Positions 9,310-20,152 are shown, counted from the stretch's first letter. The stretch is DNA of 64,000 nt from Cellulomonas cellasea (GCF_030372105.1 NZ_JAUDBQ010000002.1:124001-188000); one strand, 5' to 3'. The notes: generated by a model not told the origin, from the sequence alone. Made by a program: numbers and translations.

Positions 9310-10364
9310 CGTCGGCCACCCTGGCTGCCCTGCAGCGCTCCCACCTGCTCGCGACGCCCTCTGCCGATCCGAGCGCGTCCCCGCTGTCCGAGGCGGGAGA
9401 GCAGATCGGCGAGGGCCTGAGCGACTTCGCCAAGTGGCTCCTCGGCGCCCCGCTGCGCATCGCCATCATCCTGGTCGTCGGCGCCATCACGCTGATGCTG
9501 CTCCGGCGGTTCATCCGGTCGGTGACCGAGCACCTCGCCGAGGGCACGCCGTTCTACCAGCGCGGTGTGCTGCGCCCCCTCGGCGAGAGCGAGATGGGCG
9601 CCGTGCTCGCCCGGGCGAACCCGCTCGCGAAGGCCCGCCGCGCCCAGCGCGCCCGCACCATCGGGTCCGTGCTGCACTCGGCGGCCACCATCGTCGTCGG
9701 ATCGCTCATGCTGCTGCTGGTCCTCGGCCAGATGGGCGTCGACCTCGGCCCGTTCCTCGCGTCGATCGGCGTCGTCGGCGTCGCGCTCGGCATCGGCGCG
9801 CAGAGCGTCGTGAAGGACTTCCTCGCCGGGATCTTCATCCTGCTCGAGGACCAGTACGGCGTCGGGGACGTCGTCGACCTGGGGCCCGCCACCGGCACTA
9901 TCGAAGCGGTGGCGCTGCGGGTCACCAAGCTGCGGGACGCGGACGGCACGCTCTGGTACGTGCCCAACGGCACGCTCACGCGAGTGGGCAACCACACGCA
10001 GGAATGGTCACGCGCGGTCGTCGAGGTGAAGGTGGACTACTTCGCCGACGTCGACCAGGTGCGCGGCCTGCTCCAGGCGGCAGCGGCCCAGGTCGCCGCC
10101 GACCCGGTGGTCGGGACCTACCTGCGCGACCAGGCGGAGGTGACCGGGCTGGAGGACCTCAGCGCGGAGGCTGTGACGCTGCAGGTCTCCGTCAAGACGA
10201 GCCCGGCCATGCAGTGGGAGGTGGCACGCCACCTGCGCCAGGAGGTGCGCCGCAGGCTCGAGGACGCGGGGATCCCGCTGGGCGGCCAGCGCGACCTCCT
10301 CGCCCGACACCAGGAGGAGTCGGCGAGCGCGTCGCCGACTCCTCCTGATAGCCCTGCCGCATAG
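9306..10364 (+). CDS. MscS-family small-conductance mechanosensitive channel
   Basis: A 352-aa membrane protein. Hydrophobic segments lie at about residues 45-65, 118-140 and 145-175. The pore-lining TM3 and following beta-domain show the MscS signature GVALGIGAQSVVKDFLAGIF, followed by EDQYGVGDVV. The C-terminal domain is the cytoplasmic vestibule. It releases osmolytes under hypo-osmotic shock. The start overlaps the S9A peptidase stop by 4 bases. The 3' end is unusual: a 16-bp perfect hairpin lies inside the last 50 bases of the coding region and encodes a Ser/Pro-rich tail. Confidence 0.93.
   Translation: MTSATLAALQRSHLLATPSADPSASPLSEAGEQIGEGLSDFAKWLLGAPLRIAIILVVGAITLMLLRRFIRSVTEHLAEGTPFYQRGVLRPLGESEMGAVLARANPLAKARRAQRARTIGSVLHSAATIVVGSLMLLLVLGQMGVDLGPFLASIGVVGVALGIGAQSVVKDFLAGIFILLEDQYGVGDVVDLGPATGTIEAVALRVTKLRDADGTLWYVPNGTLTRVGNHTQEWSRAVVEVKVDYFADVDQVRGLLQAAAAQVAADPVVGTYLRDQAEVTGLEDLSAEAVTLQVSVKTSPAMQWEVARHLRQEVRRRLEDAGIPLGGQRDLLARHQEESASASPTPPDSPAA
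10311..10347 (+). terminator. Hairpin inside the 3' end of the mscS-like gene
   Basis: A perfect 16-bp inverted repeat (CAGGAGGAGTCGGCGA / TCGCCGACTCCTCCTG) with a 5-base loop, ending 17 bases before the stop codon region. It is the most stable stem near this transcript end and is the likely terminator although it is translated. It would also face the end of the convergent EIIB gene. Confidence 0.6.
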
Positions 10365-10419
10365 GACACTGATCCGCCGCCCGATGCGGACTGGCTGGGG
10401 CCATGGGGCTCCGGCGGCC

Positions 10420-10650
10420 CTAGCGCAGGCCGTCGAGCTCCGCGGCGAGGTTGTCGGCCTCGGGGCCGACGATCACCTGGATGACGCGGCCCGATCGGAC
10501 CACGCCGAACGCGCCGGACGCCTTGAGCGCCGCCTCGTCCACGTGCTGCGGGTCGGTCACCTCGACACGCAGCCGCGTGATGCAGGGCTCAAGGTCCACC
10601 ACATTGGCCCCGCCGCCGAGGGCCGCGAGGATCTGCTCTGCCTTGCTCAT
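10420..10650 (-). CDS. PTS glucose/N-acetylglucosamine-type EIIB component
   Basis: A 76-aa stand-alone IIB domain of the glucose/sucrose PTS family. The phosphoryl-carrying cysteine is Cys23 in DLEPCITRLRVEV. It passes phosphate from an EIIA domain to incoming sugar together with an EIIC that is not in this window. The ATG is preceded by AAGGAG at good spacing. It is divergent from ptsI across a 125-bp region with a tandem repeat. The exact sugar (glucose, GlcNAc or other) cannot be read from IIB alone. Confidence 0.92.
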   Translation of the reverse strand: MSKAEQILAALGGGANVVDLEPCITRLRVEVTDPQHVDEAALKASGAFGVVRSGRVIQVIVGPEADNLAAELDGLR

Positions 10651-10705
10651 CGAACTCCTTCTCGGTCGCCGCGAGGGCGCAGGCGCACCATCGACCAGGG
10701 TAGAC

Positions 10706-10725
10706 CGAGTGGCGCCGAGTGGCGC
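10706..10725. repeat. Tandem 10-bp repeat in the EIIB-ptsI intergenic region
   Basis: CGAGTGGCGC occurs twice back to back between the divergent EIIB and ptsI genes. It may be an operator, but no known regulator site was recognised. Confidence 0.4.
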
Positions 10726-10775
10726 AGACGCTCTCTCCAGGTGAAAACTCGGCAGTGAACGAGGAGGTAGTCGCA

Positions 10776-12467
10776 GTGAGCACAGCCAGTCCCGTCGTGG
10801 TGCACGGCATCGCAGTGAGCCCCGGGCGCACGGTGGGGCCGTGCGTCCTGCTCCCCGAGCCGGTGGGCGAGCCCCCCTCGGGGCGCCGCCTCGCGCCGGG
10901 CGAGGACCCCGCGGCCGCCGCGGCCCGGATCTCCGTGGCGGCGCGGCAGGTGCAGGCCGCACTCGAGGCCGCCGCCGACCGCGCGCAGGGCGAGAGCCAG
11001 GAGGTGCTGCGCGCCACCGCCACGATCGCCGCCGACCCCACGCTCGTGGCCGACGCCGAGCACCGGGTGCTCAGCGACCACCTGGTGCCCGAGCGCGCCG
11101 TGTGGGAGGCGGCCGGCGCCGTGTCCGCGCAGTTCGAGGAGCTGGGCGGCTACTTCGCCGAGCGCACCCGCGACATCGCGGACGTGCGCGACCGGCTCGT
11201 CGCCGAGCTCACCGGGCGCCCCGCCCCAGGGGTCCCCGAGCATGACGCGCCGTTCGTGCTCGTGGCCTCCGACCTCGCGCCGGCCCTGACCGCCACGCTC
11301 GACCCCACCCGGGTCGTCGGCATCGTCACCGGAGCGGGCGGCCCCACGTCGCACACCGCGATCCTCGCCCGGGCCCTCGGCATTCCCGCCGTCGTGGCCG
11401 CCCGCGGCATCACCGACCACGTGGCCGACGGCGATCTCGTGCTGGTCGACGGGGGCCACGGCACGGCCACCGTCCACCCCGACGAGGCGCAGGTCGCCGC
11501 CGCGCTCGCCGCCGCCGCGCAGACCCGCGCGTTCGACGGCGAGGGGCGCACCGCCGACGGGCGCCGCGTCGAGCTGCTCGCCAATGTGGGCGACCCCCGC
11601 GACGCCGCCGCGGCCGCAGAGGCCGGAGCCGAGGGCGTCGGGCTGCTGCGCACCGAGTTCGGCTTCCTCGACCGCGCCGAGGCGCCCTCGGTGGCCGAGC
11701 AGGTCGCCGCCTACCGCCAGGTGCTGGCCGCGTTCCCCGGCCGCAAGGTCGTCATCCGCACCCTCGACGCCGGGGCCGACAAGCCCATGCCCTTCCTGAC
11801 GAGCGACGCCGAGGCCAACCCGGCGCTCGGCGTCCGCGGCCTGCGCACCGCCCAGGAGCACCCCGAGGTGCTCGAGGACCAGCTCACGGCCATCGCCGAG
11901 GCCGCCGCCGCGGAGTCGGCGCGCGTGTGGGTGATGGCGCCCATGGTGGCGACCGTCGACGAGGCCGAGTCGTTCGTGGCGCGCTGCCAGCGCCACGGCC
12001 TCGACGTCGCCGGGGTCATGGTCGAGGTGCCGTCCGCGGCGCTGCTCTCCGGGCCGATCCTCGCCAGCGCGAAGTTCGCCAGCATCGGCACCAACGACCT
12101 CACCCAGTACACGATGGCCGCCGACCGGCTGCTCGGGGCGGTCGCCGAGCTCTCCGACCCCTGGCAGCCCGCCGTGCTGCAGCTCGTGGCCTCGACCTGC
12201 GCGGGCGGCGCCCAGCAGGATCGGCCCGTGGGCGTCTGCGGGGAGGCCGCCGCGTCGCCCGCCCTGGCCGTGGTGCTCGTCGGGCTGGGCGTGAGCTCGC
12301 TGTCGATGACGCCTCGCGCGATCGCCGACGTGGCGGCGGTGCTGGCGACGGTGACGCACGACGAGTGCCGGCGGCTCGCCCAGCTCGCCCTCAGCGCGCC
12401 GACGGCGGCGGCGGCCCGCGAGCGGGTGCGCGCCGAGCTGCCGGTGCTCGAGGAGCTGGCGCTCTGA
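10776..12467 (+). CDS. ptsI: PTS enzyme I (phosphoenolpyruvate-protein phosphotransferase)
   Basis: A 563-aa cytoplasmic enzyme that autophosphorylates from phosphoenolpyruvate and passes the phosphate to HPr. The phosphorylated histidine is His193 in GGPTSHTAILARALGIPAVV. The PEP-binding barrel follows, with GVGLLRTEFGFLDR and GTNDLTQYTMAADR and the conserved cysteine near GVCGEAA. Length matches the family. The GTG at 10776 has GAGGAGG 8 bases upstream, and the protein then starts STASPVVVHGIAVSPG as expected. HPr is not in the window. It is followed 74 bases later by the globin gene. Confidence 0.96.
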   Translation: MSTASPVVVHGIAVSPGRTVGPCVLLPEPVGEPPSGRRLAPGEDPAAAAARISVAARQVQAALEAAADRAQGESQEVLRATATIAADPTLVADAEHRVLSDHLVPERAVWEAAGAVSAQFEELGGYFAERTRDIADVRDRLVAELTGRPAPGVPEHDAPFVLVASDLAPALTATLDPTRVVGIVTGAGGPTSHTAILARALGIPAVVAARGITDHVADGDLVLVDGGHGTATVHPDEAQVAAALAAAAQTRAFDGEGRTADGRRVELLANVGDPRDAAAAAEAGAEGVGLLRTEFGFLDRAEAPSVAEQVAAYRQVLAAFPGRKVVIRTLDAGADKPMPFLTSDAEANPALGVRGLRTAQEHPEVLEDQLTAIAEAAAAESARVWVMAPMVATVDEAESFVARCQRHGLDVAGVMVEVPSAALLSGPILASAKFASIGTNDLTQYTMAADRLLGAVAELSDPWQPAVLQLVASTCAGGAQQDRPVGVCGEAAASPALAVVLVGLGVSSLSMTPRAIADVAAVLATVTHDECRRLAQLALSAPTAAAARERVRAELPVLEELAL

Positions 12468-12541
12468 CGACGCGGGCCGCTGTGGCCCACACCACCACCC
12501 GCGCTGGGACTCCTGGCGCGGGGCGGTGCGAGACTGTGCGG

Positions 12542-12955
12542 GTGACCTCCAGCGTGCCCGACTCCGCTGCCCACCGCGCCGACTCGTTCTACGACGTCAT
12601 CGGTGGCCACGACACCTTCGAACGGCTCGTCCGGGAGTTCTACCGCGGTGTCGCGCAGGACCCCGTCCTGACGGAGATGTACCCGGAGGAGGACCTGGGC
12701 CCGGCCGCCGATCGGCTCCGGCTCTTCCTCGAGCAGTACTGGGGCGGCCCCACGACGTACTCCGAGACTCGCGGCCATCCCCGCCTGCGCATGCGGCACG
12801 CCCCGTACAAGGTGAACCCCGACGCACGGGACCGGTGGCTGCGGCACATGCGCGTCGCCGTCGACTCCCTCGGCCTGGCTCCGCTGCACCACGCCCAGCT
12901 CTGGGACTACCTCGAGCGGGCGGCGCACTCCATGCTGAACACGTTCGATGACTGA
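12542..12955 (+). CDS. glbO: Group II truncated haemoglobin (GlbO type)
   Basis: A 137-aa 2-over-2 haem globin. It shows the trHbO pattern: FYDVIGGHDTFERLVREFYR at the start, the group II YWGGP region, and proximal histidine F8 in LRMRHAPYKV. Proposed roles in the family are oxygen/NO chemistry and oxidative-stress handling. GTG start. Its last eight bases overlap the start of the thioesterase gene, so the two are probably translated from one message. Confidence 0.93.
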   Translation: MTSSVPDSAAHRADSFYDVIGGHDTFERLVREFYRGVAQDPVLTEMYPEEDLGPAADRLRLFLEQYWGGPTTYSETRGHPRLRMRHAPYKVNPDARDRWLRHMRVAVDSLGLAPLHHAQLWDYLERAAHSMLNTFDD

Positions 12956-13919
12956 GCCGCACGGCCGCGGCGACGCCGCCCCCACACCCACCCCCGAGAC
13001 CCCAGCAGGTGCGCCACCGATGACCTCCCCCACCGCCCACGCCGACGGCGCCAACGGCCAGGACGCCGTCCGCCACGTCCTGGAGATCCTCGACGTCACG
13101 GCCTCCGCCGACGACCAGGACCTCTTCCACGGCCAGAGCGTGCCGCACCCCAACGGGCGCGTCTTCGGTGGGCAGGTCCTCGCGCAGTCGCTCCTCGCGG
13201 CGGGCCGCACCGTGCCCGACGGCCGGCTCCCGCACTCGATGCACGGGTACTTCCTGCGCGCCGGCGCCGTGGACCAGGACATCGACTTCACCGTCGAGCG
13301 GCTGCGCGACGGCCGGTCCTTCACGGCCCGGCGCACCCACGCGCTGCAGGGCGGGGCGCCCATCCTGTCGATGATCGCCTCCTTCCAGGAGTCCCAGCCG
13401 GGCTTCTCCTACGCCGACCCGATGCCCGACGCGCCCGACCCGGAGAGCCTCGCCTCCGCGGGCGAGGCTCTCCGCGAGGTCAACCACCCGCTCGCCGAGT
13501 TCTGGGCCAGCGAGACGCCGTTCGACGTGCGGCACGTCGAGCAGTCCATCTACCTGCGCCCCGACCAGTCCGGCCGCGGCGACCAGCTCGTGTGGATGCG
13601 CGCCCGGGGGCCCGTGCCCGACGACCAGCTCCTGCACCGGGCCCTGCTCGCCTACGGCTGCGACCAGGTGATGCTCGAGCCCGTGCTGCGCCGCGCCGGC
13701 GAGAGCTGGGCGTCGCGCGGCCTGTCCATCGCGAGCCTGGACCACGCCATGTGGTGGCACCGCGATGTCCACGTCGACGAGTGGCTGCTCTACGCCCAGT
13801 CGAGCCCGAGCGGCCAGGGCGGCCGAGGGCTGGGCGCGGCCCGGATCTACGCCCAGGACGGCACGCTCGTCGCGTCGATCGCCCAGGAGGGCATGGTGCG
13901 CGTCCCCGGCGACCACTGA
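12948..13919 (+). CDS. tesB: Acyl-CoA thioesterase II
   Basis: A 323-aa double hot-dog enzyme that hydrolyses acyl-CoA to free fatty acid and CoA. Family signatures include LFHGQSVPHPNGRVFGGQVL, the HGYFLRAG strand, the RDGRSFTARR block and DHAMWWHR near the C-terminus. About 25 N-terminal residues before MTSPTAHADG are Pro/Thr-rich and not conserved; the internal ATG at about 13020 is an alternative start. The listed ATG lies inside the globin gene end and implies coupling. Cytoplasmic. Confidence 0.93.
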   Translation: MTEPHGRGDAAPTPTPETPAGAPPMTSPTAHADGANGQDAVRHVLEILDVTASADDQDLFHGQSVPHPNGRVFGGQVLAQSLLAAGRTVPDGRLPHSMHGYFLRAGAVDQDIDFTVERLRDGRSFTARRTHALQGGAPILSMIASFQESQPGFSYADPMPDAPDPESLASAGEALREVNHPLAEFWASETPFDVRHVEQSIYLRPDQSGRGDQLVWMRARGPVPDDQLLHRALLAYGCDQVMLEPVLRRAGESWASRGLSIASLDHAMWWHRDVHVDEWLLYAQSSPSGQGGRGLGAARIYAQDGTLVASIAQEGMVRVPGDH

Positions 13920-13977
13920 GCCGCCGCTGACCGCATGGCCGAGGTGCGCTGCCGGCTCGGGCGGCTGAGACTGCCGT

Positions 13978-15594
13978 ATGCCCGAGACCGCGCCCGCTGA
14001 CCGCCCGCCGACCCCAGTCGCGGACACGCTGCCCGGCCTGGTCCCGGGTGTCGGCCCCGACGGGCGCCCGCGGCCGGACGCCCCGCTGGCCGCCGTCACC
14101 GGCGTCACCGGGTACGTGGGCGGCCGGCTCGTGCCCGAGTTGCTGGCGGCCGGGTACCGGGTGCGGGCCGTGGCCAGACACCCCGAGCGGCTGCGCGGGC
14201 GCCCCTGGTTCGACGACGTGGAGGTCGTCACCGCCGACGCCTCTGACCCGGACCAGCTCCGCGTGGCGCTGCGGGGCGTGGACGTCGCCTACTACCTGAT
14301 CCACTCGCTCGGCACAGGCCGCAGGTTCGAGCAGCGGGACCGGCACACCGCGCTCGTGTTCGCGCAGTCCGCCCGCGAGGCCGCCGTGCGGCGCATCGTC
14401 TACCTGGGCGGCCTCTACCCGGAGGGCCAGGAGCTGTCGCCGCACCTGGCCTCCCGCACCGAGGTCGGGGAGATCCTGCTCGCCTCGGGAGTCCCCACCA
14501 CTGTGCTGCGCGCGGCCGTGATCCTCGGGTCCGGCTCGGCGTCCTTCGAGATGATGCGCTACCTCACCGAGCGGCTGCCGGCCATGACCGTGCCGCGCTG
14601 GGTCGACAACCGCATCCAGCCCATCGCCATCCGGGACGTGCTGCGCTACCTGGTGGGATCCGCGGCCATGCCGCCCGAGGTGAGCCGCGGCTTCGACATC
14701 GGCGGCCCCGACGTGCTGACGTACCGCGAGATGATGCAGCGTTACGCCGCCGTCGCCGGGCTGCCGCGCCGGGTGATCGTGGGCGTCGGGGTGCTCACCC
14801 CCCGGCTCTCCAGCCTCTGGGTCTCCCTCGTCACCCCAGTGCCAAGCGGGCTGGCCCGCCCGCTCGTCGAGTCGCTGGTGCACGAGGTGGTCTGCGACGA
14901 GCACGACATCGCCCGCTGGGTCCCCGACCCGCCGGGTGGGCTGATCGGCTTCGACCGGGCCGTGCGCCTGGCCCTGCAACGCGTCCAGGCGGCCGACGTC
15001 GTCACCCGGTGGACCTCAGCCTCCGTTCCGGGGGCGCCGAGCGACCCGCTGCCCAGCGACCCAGACTGGGCGGGCGGCTCCCTGTACGTGGACGAGCGCC
15101 GGGTCGAGGTGGACGCCTCCCCCGCGGCGCTGTGGCGCGTCATCGAGGCGGTGGGCGGTGAGCGCGGCTGGTACTCGTGGCCGCTGGCCTGGCGTGTGCG
15201 GGGGCTCGCCGACCGCCTGATCGGCGGGCCAGGGCTGCGCCGCGGCCGACGGGACCCGCGCCGCCTGCGAGTCGACGACGCCGTCGACTTCTGGCGGGTG
15301 GAGGAGGTGGTCCCGGGCGAGCTGCTGCGGCTGCGCGCCGAGATGCGGCTGCCCGGCCTGGCCTGGCTCGAGCTGCGGGTGGAGCCTGCGGGCGCTGGCC
15401 CCGACGAGCCGCCGACGGTGTTCGCCCAGCGGGCGCTGTTCCACCCGCACGGCCTCGCAGGGCAGGTCTACTGGTGGGCGGTGTACCCGTTCCACGGCAT
15501 CGTCTTCGGGGGGATGCAGCACAACATCGCCCGCGCCGCCGAGACAGCCGAGCGCGCCCGCACAGACCGCCCTCGGCCCGCGGCGGGCGCCTGA
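13978..15594 (+). CDS. NAD(P)-binding epimerase-like protein fused to DUF2867
   Basis: A 538-aa two-domain protein. Residues about 35-300 form an atypical SDR/NmrA-like Rossmann domain (VTGVTGYVGGRLVPELLAAG as the dinucleotide loop, YYLIHSLG after the fourth strand). Residues about 360-525 match the DUF2867 domain (SLYVDERRVEVDAS, VDFWRVEEVVPGELL, WWAVYPFHGIVF). DUF2867 fusions are widespread in actinobacteria, and no substrate is established. It is convergent with the thioesterase gene, with only 22 bases between stops. Confidence 0.85.
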   Translation: MPETAPADRPPTPVADTLPGLVPGVGPDGRPRPDAPLAAVTGVTGYVGGRLVPELLAAGYRVRAVARHPERLRGRPWFDDVEVVTADASDPDQLRVALRGVDVAYYLIHSLGTGRRFEQRDRHTALVFAQSAREAAVRRIVYLGGLYPEGQELSPHLASRTEVGEILLASGVPTTVLRAAVILGSGSASFEMMRYLTERLPAMTVPRWVDNRIQPIAIRDVLRYLVGSAAMPPEVSRGFDIGGPDVLTYREMMQRYAAVAGLPRRVIVGVGVLTPRLSSLWVSLVTPVPSGLARPLVESLVHEVVCDEHDIARWVPDPPGGLIGFDRAVRLALQRVQAADVVTRWTSASVPGAPSDPLPSDPDWAGGSLYVDERRVEVDASPAALWRVIEAVGGERGWYSWPLAWRVRGLADRLIGGPGLRRGRRDPRRLRVDDAVDFWRVEEVVPGELLRLRAEMRLPGLAWLELRVEPAGAGPDEPPTVFAQRALFHPHGLAGQVYWWAVYPFHGIVFGGMQHNIARAAETAERARTDRPRPAAGA

Positions 15595-15616
15595 GGCCAT
15601 CGGCGGGCTCCTGGGG

Positions 15617-16105
15617 TCAGCGCCGGCGGCGCAACTCCAGCGGCGCCTCGACGTAGGGCTCCCACGCGGCGCGCTCGGCCTGGCCGATCCGCCGCGGCGC
15701 CCCCGTGGCGGAGTCGACGAGCACGAGCGTGGTGATCGCCCGCGCGTACGTCTCCCCCTCGACGCCCGCCGGCGCGTCGCGCACCTCGTAGCAGATGTCC
15801 AGGCTCGCGCCGCCCAGGTGCCCGATCCACATGACGACGGCCACCGGGTGCCGCCGGTAGGCCAACGGCCGCAGATACTCGACCTGCTGGCCGGCGACGA
15901 GCGTGGACGTCTGCGCGCCGGGGCCCGCGTCGATCACTGCTGTCGGCCACCCCGCCACAGCCGAGTCGTCGGCTGTGGCGGGGTGCCGCCAGAACACCTC
16001 GATGCGCGCCTCCTCGAGGAGGGTCAGCATCGCGACGTTGTTCACATGCCCGTACGCGTCCAGATCCGACCAGCGCAGCGAGACCGGGACGTCGAGGCGG
16101 GTCAT
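15617..16105 (-). CDS. Acyl-CoA thioesterase, single hot-dog (4HBT/YbgC type)
   Basis: A 162-aa hot-dog fold protein with the signature RWSDLDAYGHVNNVAMLTLLEEAR, whose Asp and His-Val-Asn stretch is the catalytic/CoA pocket of the 4-hydroxybenzoyl-CoA thioesterase group. The start is the ATG at 16105, because the upstream frame is low-complexity Arg/Ser and homology starts at MTRLDVPVSLRW. It follows ettA by 7 bases and is likely cotranscribed with it. The natural acyl-CoA is unknown. Confidence 0.9.
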   Translation of the reverse strand: MTRLDVPVSLRWSDLDAYGHVNNVAMLTLLEEARIEVFWRHPATADDSAVAGWPTAVIDAGPGAQTSTLVAGQQVEYLRPLAYRRHPVAVVMWIGHLGGASLDICYEVRDAPAGVEGETYARAITTLVLVDSATGAPRRIGQAERAAWEPYVEAPLELRRRR

Positions 16106-16112
16106 CGACGGG

Positions 16113-17795
<1,683 letters not shown>

Positions 17796-17907
17796 TGGCT
17801 CTTCGTCCGCCTCGGTGCTCGGGGGTGTGCGCCTGGCCCGCCGGGCCGCGTGCTCCGCGGATCGGCGGCGGACCAGGCCGGTGATGTCCGCGCCCCAGCC
17901 TAGGCGA

Positions 17908-18486
17908 TCACCCGACGGACGCGAGCGCCCCAGCGTCCGCGCTCCGCGGATCTGGCTCGGCGAGCAGCGCCAGCGCCGCCCGGCTGCCCCGCTCGTCCAC
18001 CTCACCGAGCAGATCGTCGCCCAGCACATCGGAGCCGGGCACGTCGGACCCGAGCCCACCGTCGCCCGGCTCGCCGTCAGCTCCCTCCCCCGGCTCGACG
18101 CCTGCGGCGCCGTCCGGGTGCACGGTGCGGGCGAAGCGCGCGGTGCCGTAGGAGAGATCGGGCCCGATGGCGATCGCGTCCAGCACGAGCGTGGTGCGGG
18201 TGCCCTCGGGCGCGACCCACTCGTCAGTGGAGAGGCGCCCGTGCACCACCACCGGGTCGCCCTTGCGCAGGGACTCCGCGACGTTGCGGGCGGCGGCGCG
18301 CCAGCACTTGACGGTGAACCACTCGGTGCGCCCGTCGGTCCACACTCCCCGCTCGCGGTCGAAGACGCGTCGGGTGCTGGCCATCCGGAACGACGTGAAC
18401 GGGGTGGCGCCGCCGACTCCGGGGTAGTGCTTGGGCTCGGCGCCCAGCCAGCCGACCAGCGTCAGGGTGAGCTCGTTGGTGCTCAT
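17908..18486 (-). CDS. Single-stranded DNA-binding protein, paralogue
   Basis: A 192-aa protein with one OB-fold (residues 1-110: ELTLTLVGWLGAEPKHYPG, FTVKCWRAAARNVAESLRKG, VVVHGRLSTDEW). The acidic Gly-rich linker is followed by a tail ending ADAGALASVG instead of the DDDIPF-type tip that recruits partners in the main Ssb. It is therefore likely a secondary SSB, as in actinobacterial SsbB paralogues. A good AGGAGG ribosome site lies 4 bases before the ATG, just after a small GC hairpin. It is downstream of the GTPase pair on the same strand. Confidence 0.88.
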   Translation of the reverse strand: MSTNELTLTLVGWLGAEPKHYPGVGGATPFTSFRMASTRRVFDRERGVWTDGRTEWFTVKCWRAAARNVAESLRKGDPVVVHGRLSTDEWVAPEGTRTTLVLDAIAIGPDLSYGTARFARTVHPDGAAGVEPGEGADGEPGDGGLGSDVPGSDVLGDDLLGEVDERGSRAALALLAEPDPRSADAGALASVG

Positions 18487-18619
18487 GGGTCCTCCTCGTC
18501 GTGGCCGGCAGGAGGCCGGCGCGTGAGGAGAGCGTCGCCAAGGCGTCGCTAGCAGAGCCCGTGCACCGGCCCGCGCCGGGGACGGGGCTCCCCCGCGCGG
18601 GCTTGGGGGTGGGCCGACG

Positions 18620-20152
18620 TCAGGCGCCGGCCGCCTCGCGGACCAGTTCGCGGACTCGACGATGCTCGGCGAGCACCACGGCGGCCGGCTCGGCCAGCCC
18701 CGCCGACGCGACCCGCTCCAACGCGGCCCTGCCGTCCTGCAGCACCCGCTCGGAACGGCGGGTCGCCAGCACTCGCCGGGTCGTCACCGTCCCGACCGCG
18801 AGCAACACGGCGAGCACGCCCGTCACGACAGCGGTGGGCAGCGCCCAGCCGTTCGCGTCCCCGCCCAAGCCGACCAGGTTCACGCCCGCCGCGATCGACC
18901 CCGCAAGCACAGCCGCGACACCGAGCACCACGGAGGCCACCAGCGCCCACGAGGCCAGGCGCGACCGGCGCGCGACAACCGTCACCGAGGCCAGCGCGTC
19001 GTCGGCGTCCTCCCGCAACTCCTCGGTCGAGGCCACAGCATCCCGGAGGGCGACCTGCCAGCGGCCCGGCACCGCGCGGGCGACCTGCGCCCACCAGGCC
19101 GAGCGCGCGAGCTCGACAGTGTCGGCCTGCACCGCGCCGAAGGTCGGGACCTGCGCCGCGCCGCCACGGACCACCGCGCCCACGGCGTCGGCGATCGCTG
19201 GCAGCCCCGCGGCCTCCGCGAGGACGTCCACCACACCCGAGACGTCGAGCTGCTCGGCGCCGGGCTCCCGCTCGGCGACCTGGCCGGCGAGGAGCGTCGC
19301 GGCATCGCTGACCTCGGCGCCGGCGCGCTCGGCGGCCACGCTCCTGCGGCTCACCACAGCGGCCAGCCGGTCGCGCACCTCCGGCACACCCTCACCGGTG
19401 CGGGCCGACGCCGCGCGCACCGGGACGCCCTGCAGCCCGTCCTCGACGAGCAGACGGGAGACGTCGGCGAGGAGCTCGTCGCGCATCTCCTCGGGAACTG
19501 TGTCGATCTGGTTGAGCACCACGGCCATCGCTCCCTCATGGCCCACGAGGTGGCGCAGGTAGCCGGAGTGCAGCGCGTCGTCGGCGTACTTCTGCGGGTC
19601 GACCACCCACACCAAGAGGTCCGCCATCGGGAGCAGGCGGTCCACCACCTCGCGGTGCGCGGGCTCGATGGAGTCATGGTCGGGCAGGTCCAGCAGCACC
19701 AGGCCGCGCAAGGGCGCCTCGGTGTCCCCATCGAGCAGGCTCTCCCGCTCGATCCGGCGGTCGGAGGCCACGCCGAGCCAGTCGAGCAGCCCCTCGCCGC
19801 CCGAGCCCCACACGCAGGCGGTGACCTTCGACGTGGTGGGCCGCTTGACGCCCACATCCGCGAAGTCGAGCCCGCACACGGCGTTGAACAGCGACGACTT
19901 GCCCGATCCCGTGCCGCCGAGCAGCGCGACAATCGTGTGGTCGACACCCAGCGCGAGCCGCTCGCGCACCCGGTCGACCACGAGCTCGACACGTTCGGCC
20001 ACCGCCGGGTCCAGCCGGTCGCCACCGATCTCCCGGGCCTCGTCAAGGCTGGTGACGCGGTGGGTCAGCGCGCGGGTCTGCTCCCCGTGCAGGTCGTCGC
20101 GCATGTCGCTGTGCGACGGCATCGAGCCCATCTCCGCCTCCGTCCCGCTCAT
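18620..20152 (-). CDS. YfjP-like GTPase with C-terminal membrane hairpin
   Basis: A 510-aa GTPase. The G1 loop GGTGSGKSSLFNAVCG, the G3 region DLPDHDS and the G4 motif NQID are clear. Near residues 415-470 two hydrophobic segments (WALVASVVLGVAAVLAGSIA and ALPTAVVTGVLAVLLAVG) anchor it to the membrane. Its start overlaps the stop of the upstream dynamin-like GTPase by 4 bases, so the two probably work as a heteromeric pair, a layout common in actinobacteria. The substrate or remodelled membrane is unknown. Confidence 0.85.
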   Translation of the reverse strand: MSGTEAEMGSMPSHSDMRDDLHGEQTRALTHRVTSLDEAREIGGDRLDPAVAERVELVVDRVRERLALGVDHTIVALLGGTGSGKSSLFNAVCGLDFADVGVKRPTTSKVTACVWGSGGEGLLDWLGVASDRRIERESLLDGDTEAPLRGLVLLDLPDHDSIEPAHREVVDRLLPMADLLVWVVDPQKYADDALHSGYLRHLVGHEGAMAVVLNQIDTVPEEMRDELLADVSRLLVEDGLQGVPVRAASARTGEGVPEVRDRLAAVVSRRSVAAERAGAEVSDAATLLAGQVAEREPGAEQLDVSGVVDVLAEAAGLPAIADAVGAVVRGGAAQVPTFGAVQADTVELARSAWWAQVARAVPGRWQVALRDAVASTEELREDADDALASVTVVARRSRLASWALVASVVLGVAAVLAGSIAAGVNLVGLGGDANGWALPTAVVTGVLAVLLAVGTVTTRRVLATRRSERVLQDGRAALERVASAGLAEPAAVVLAEHRRVRELVREAAGA

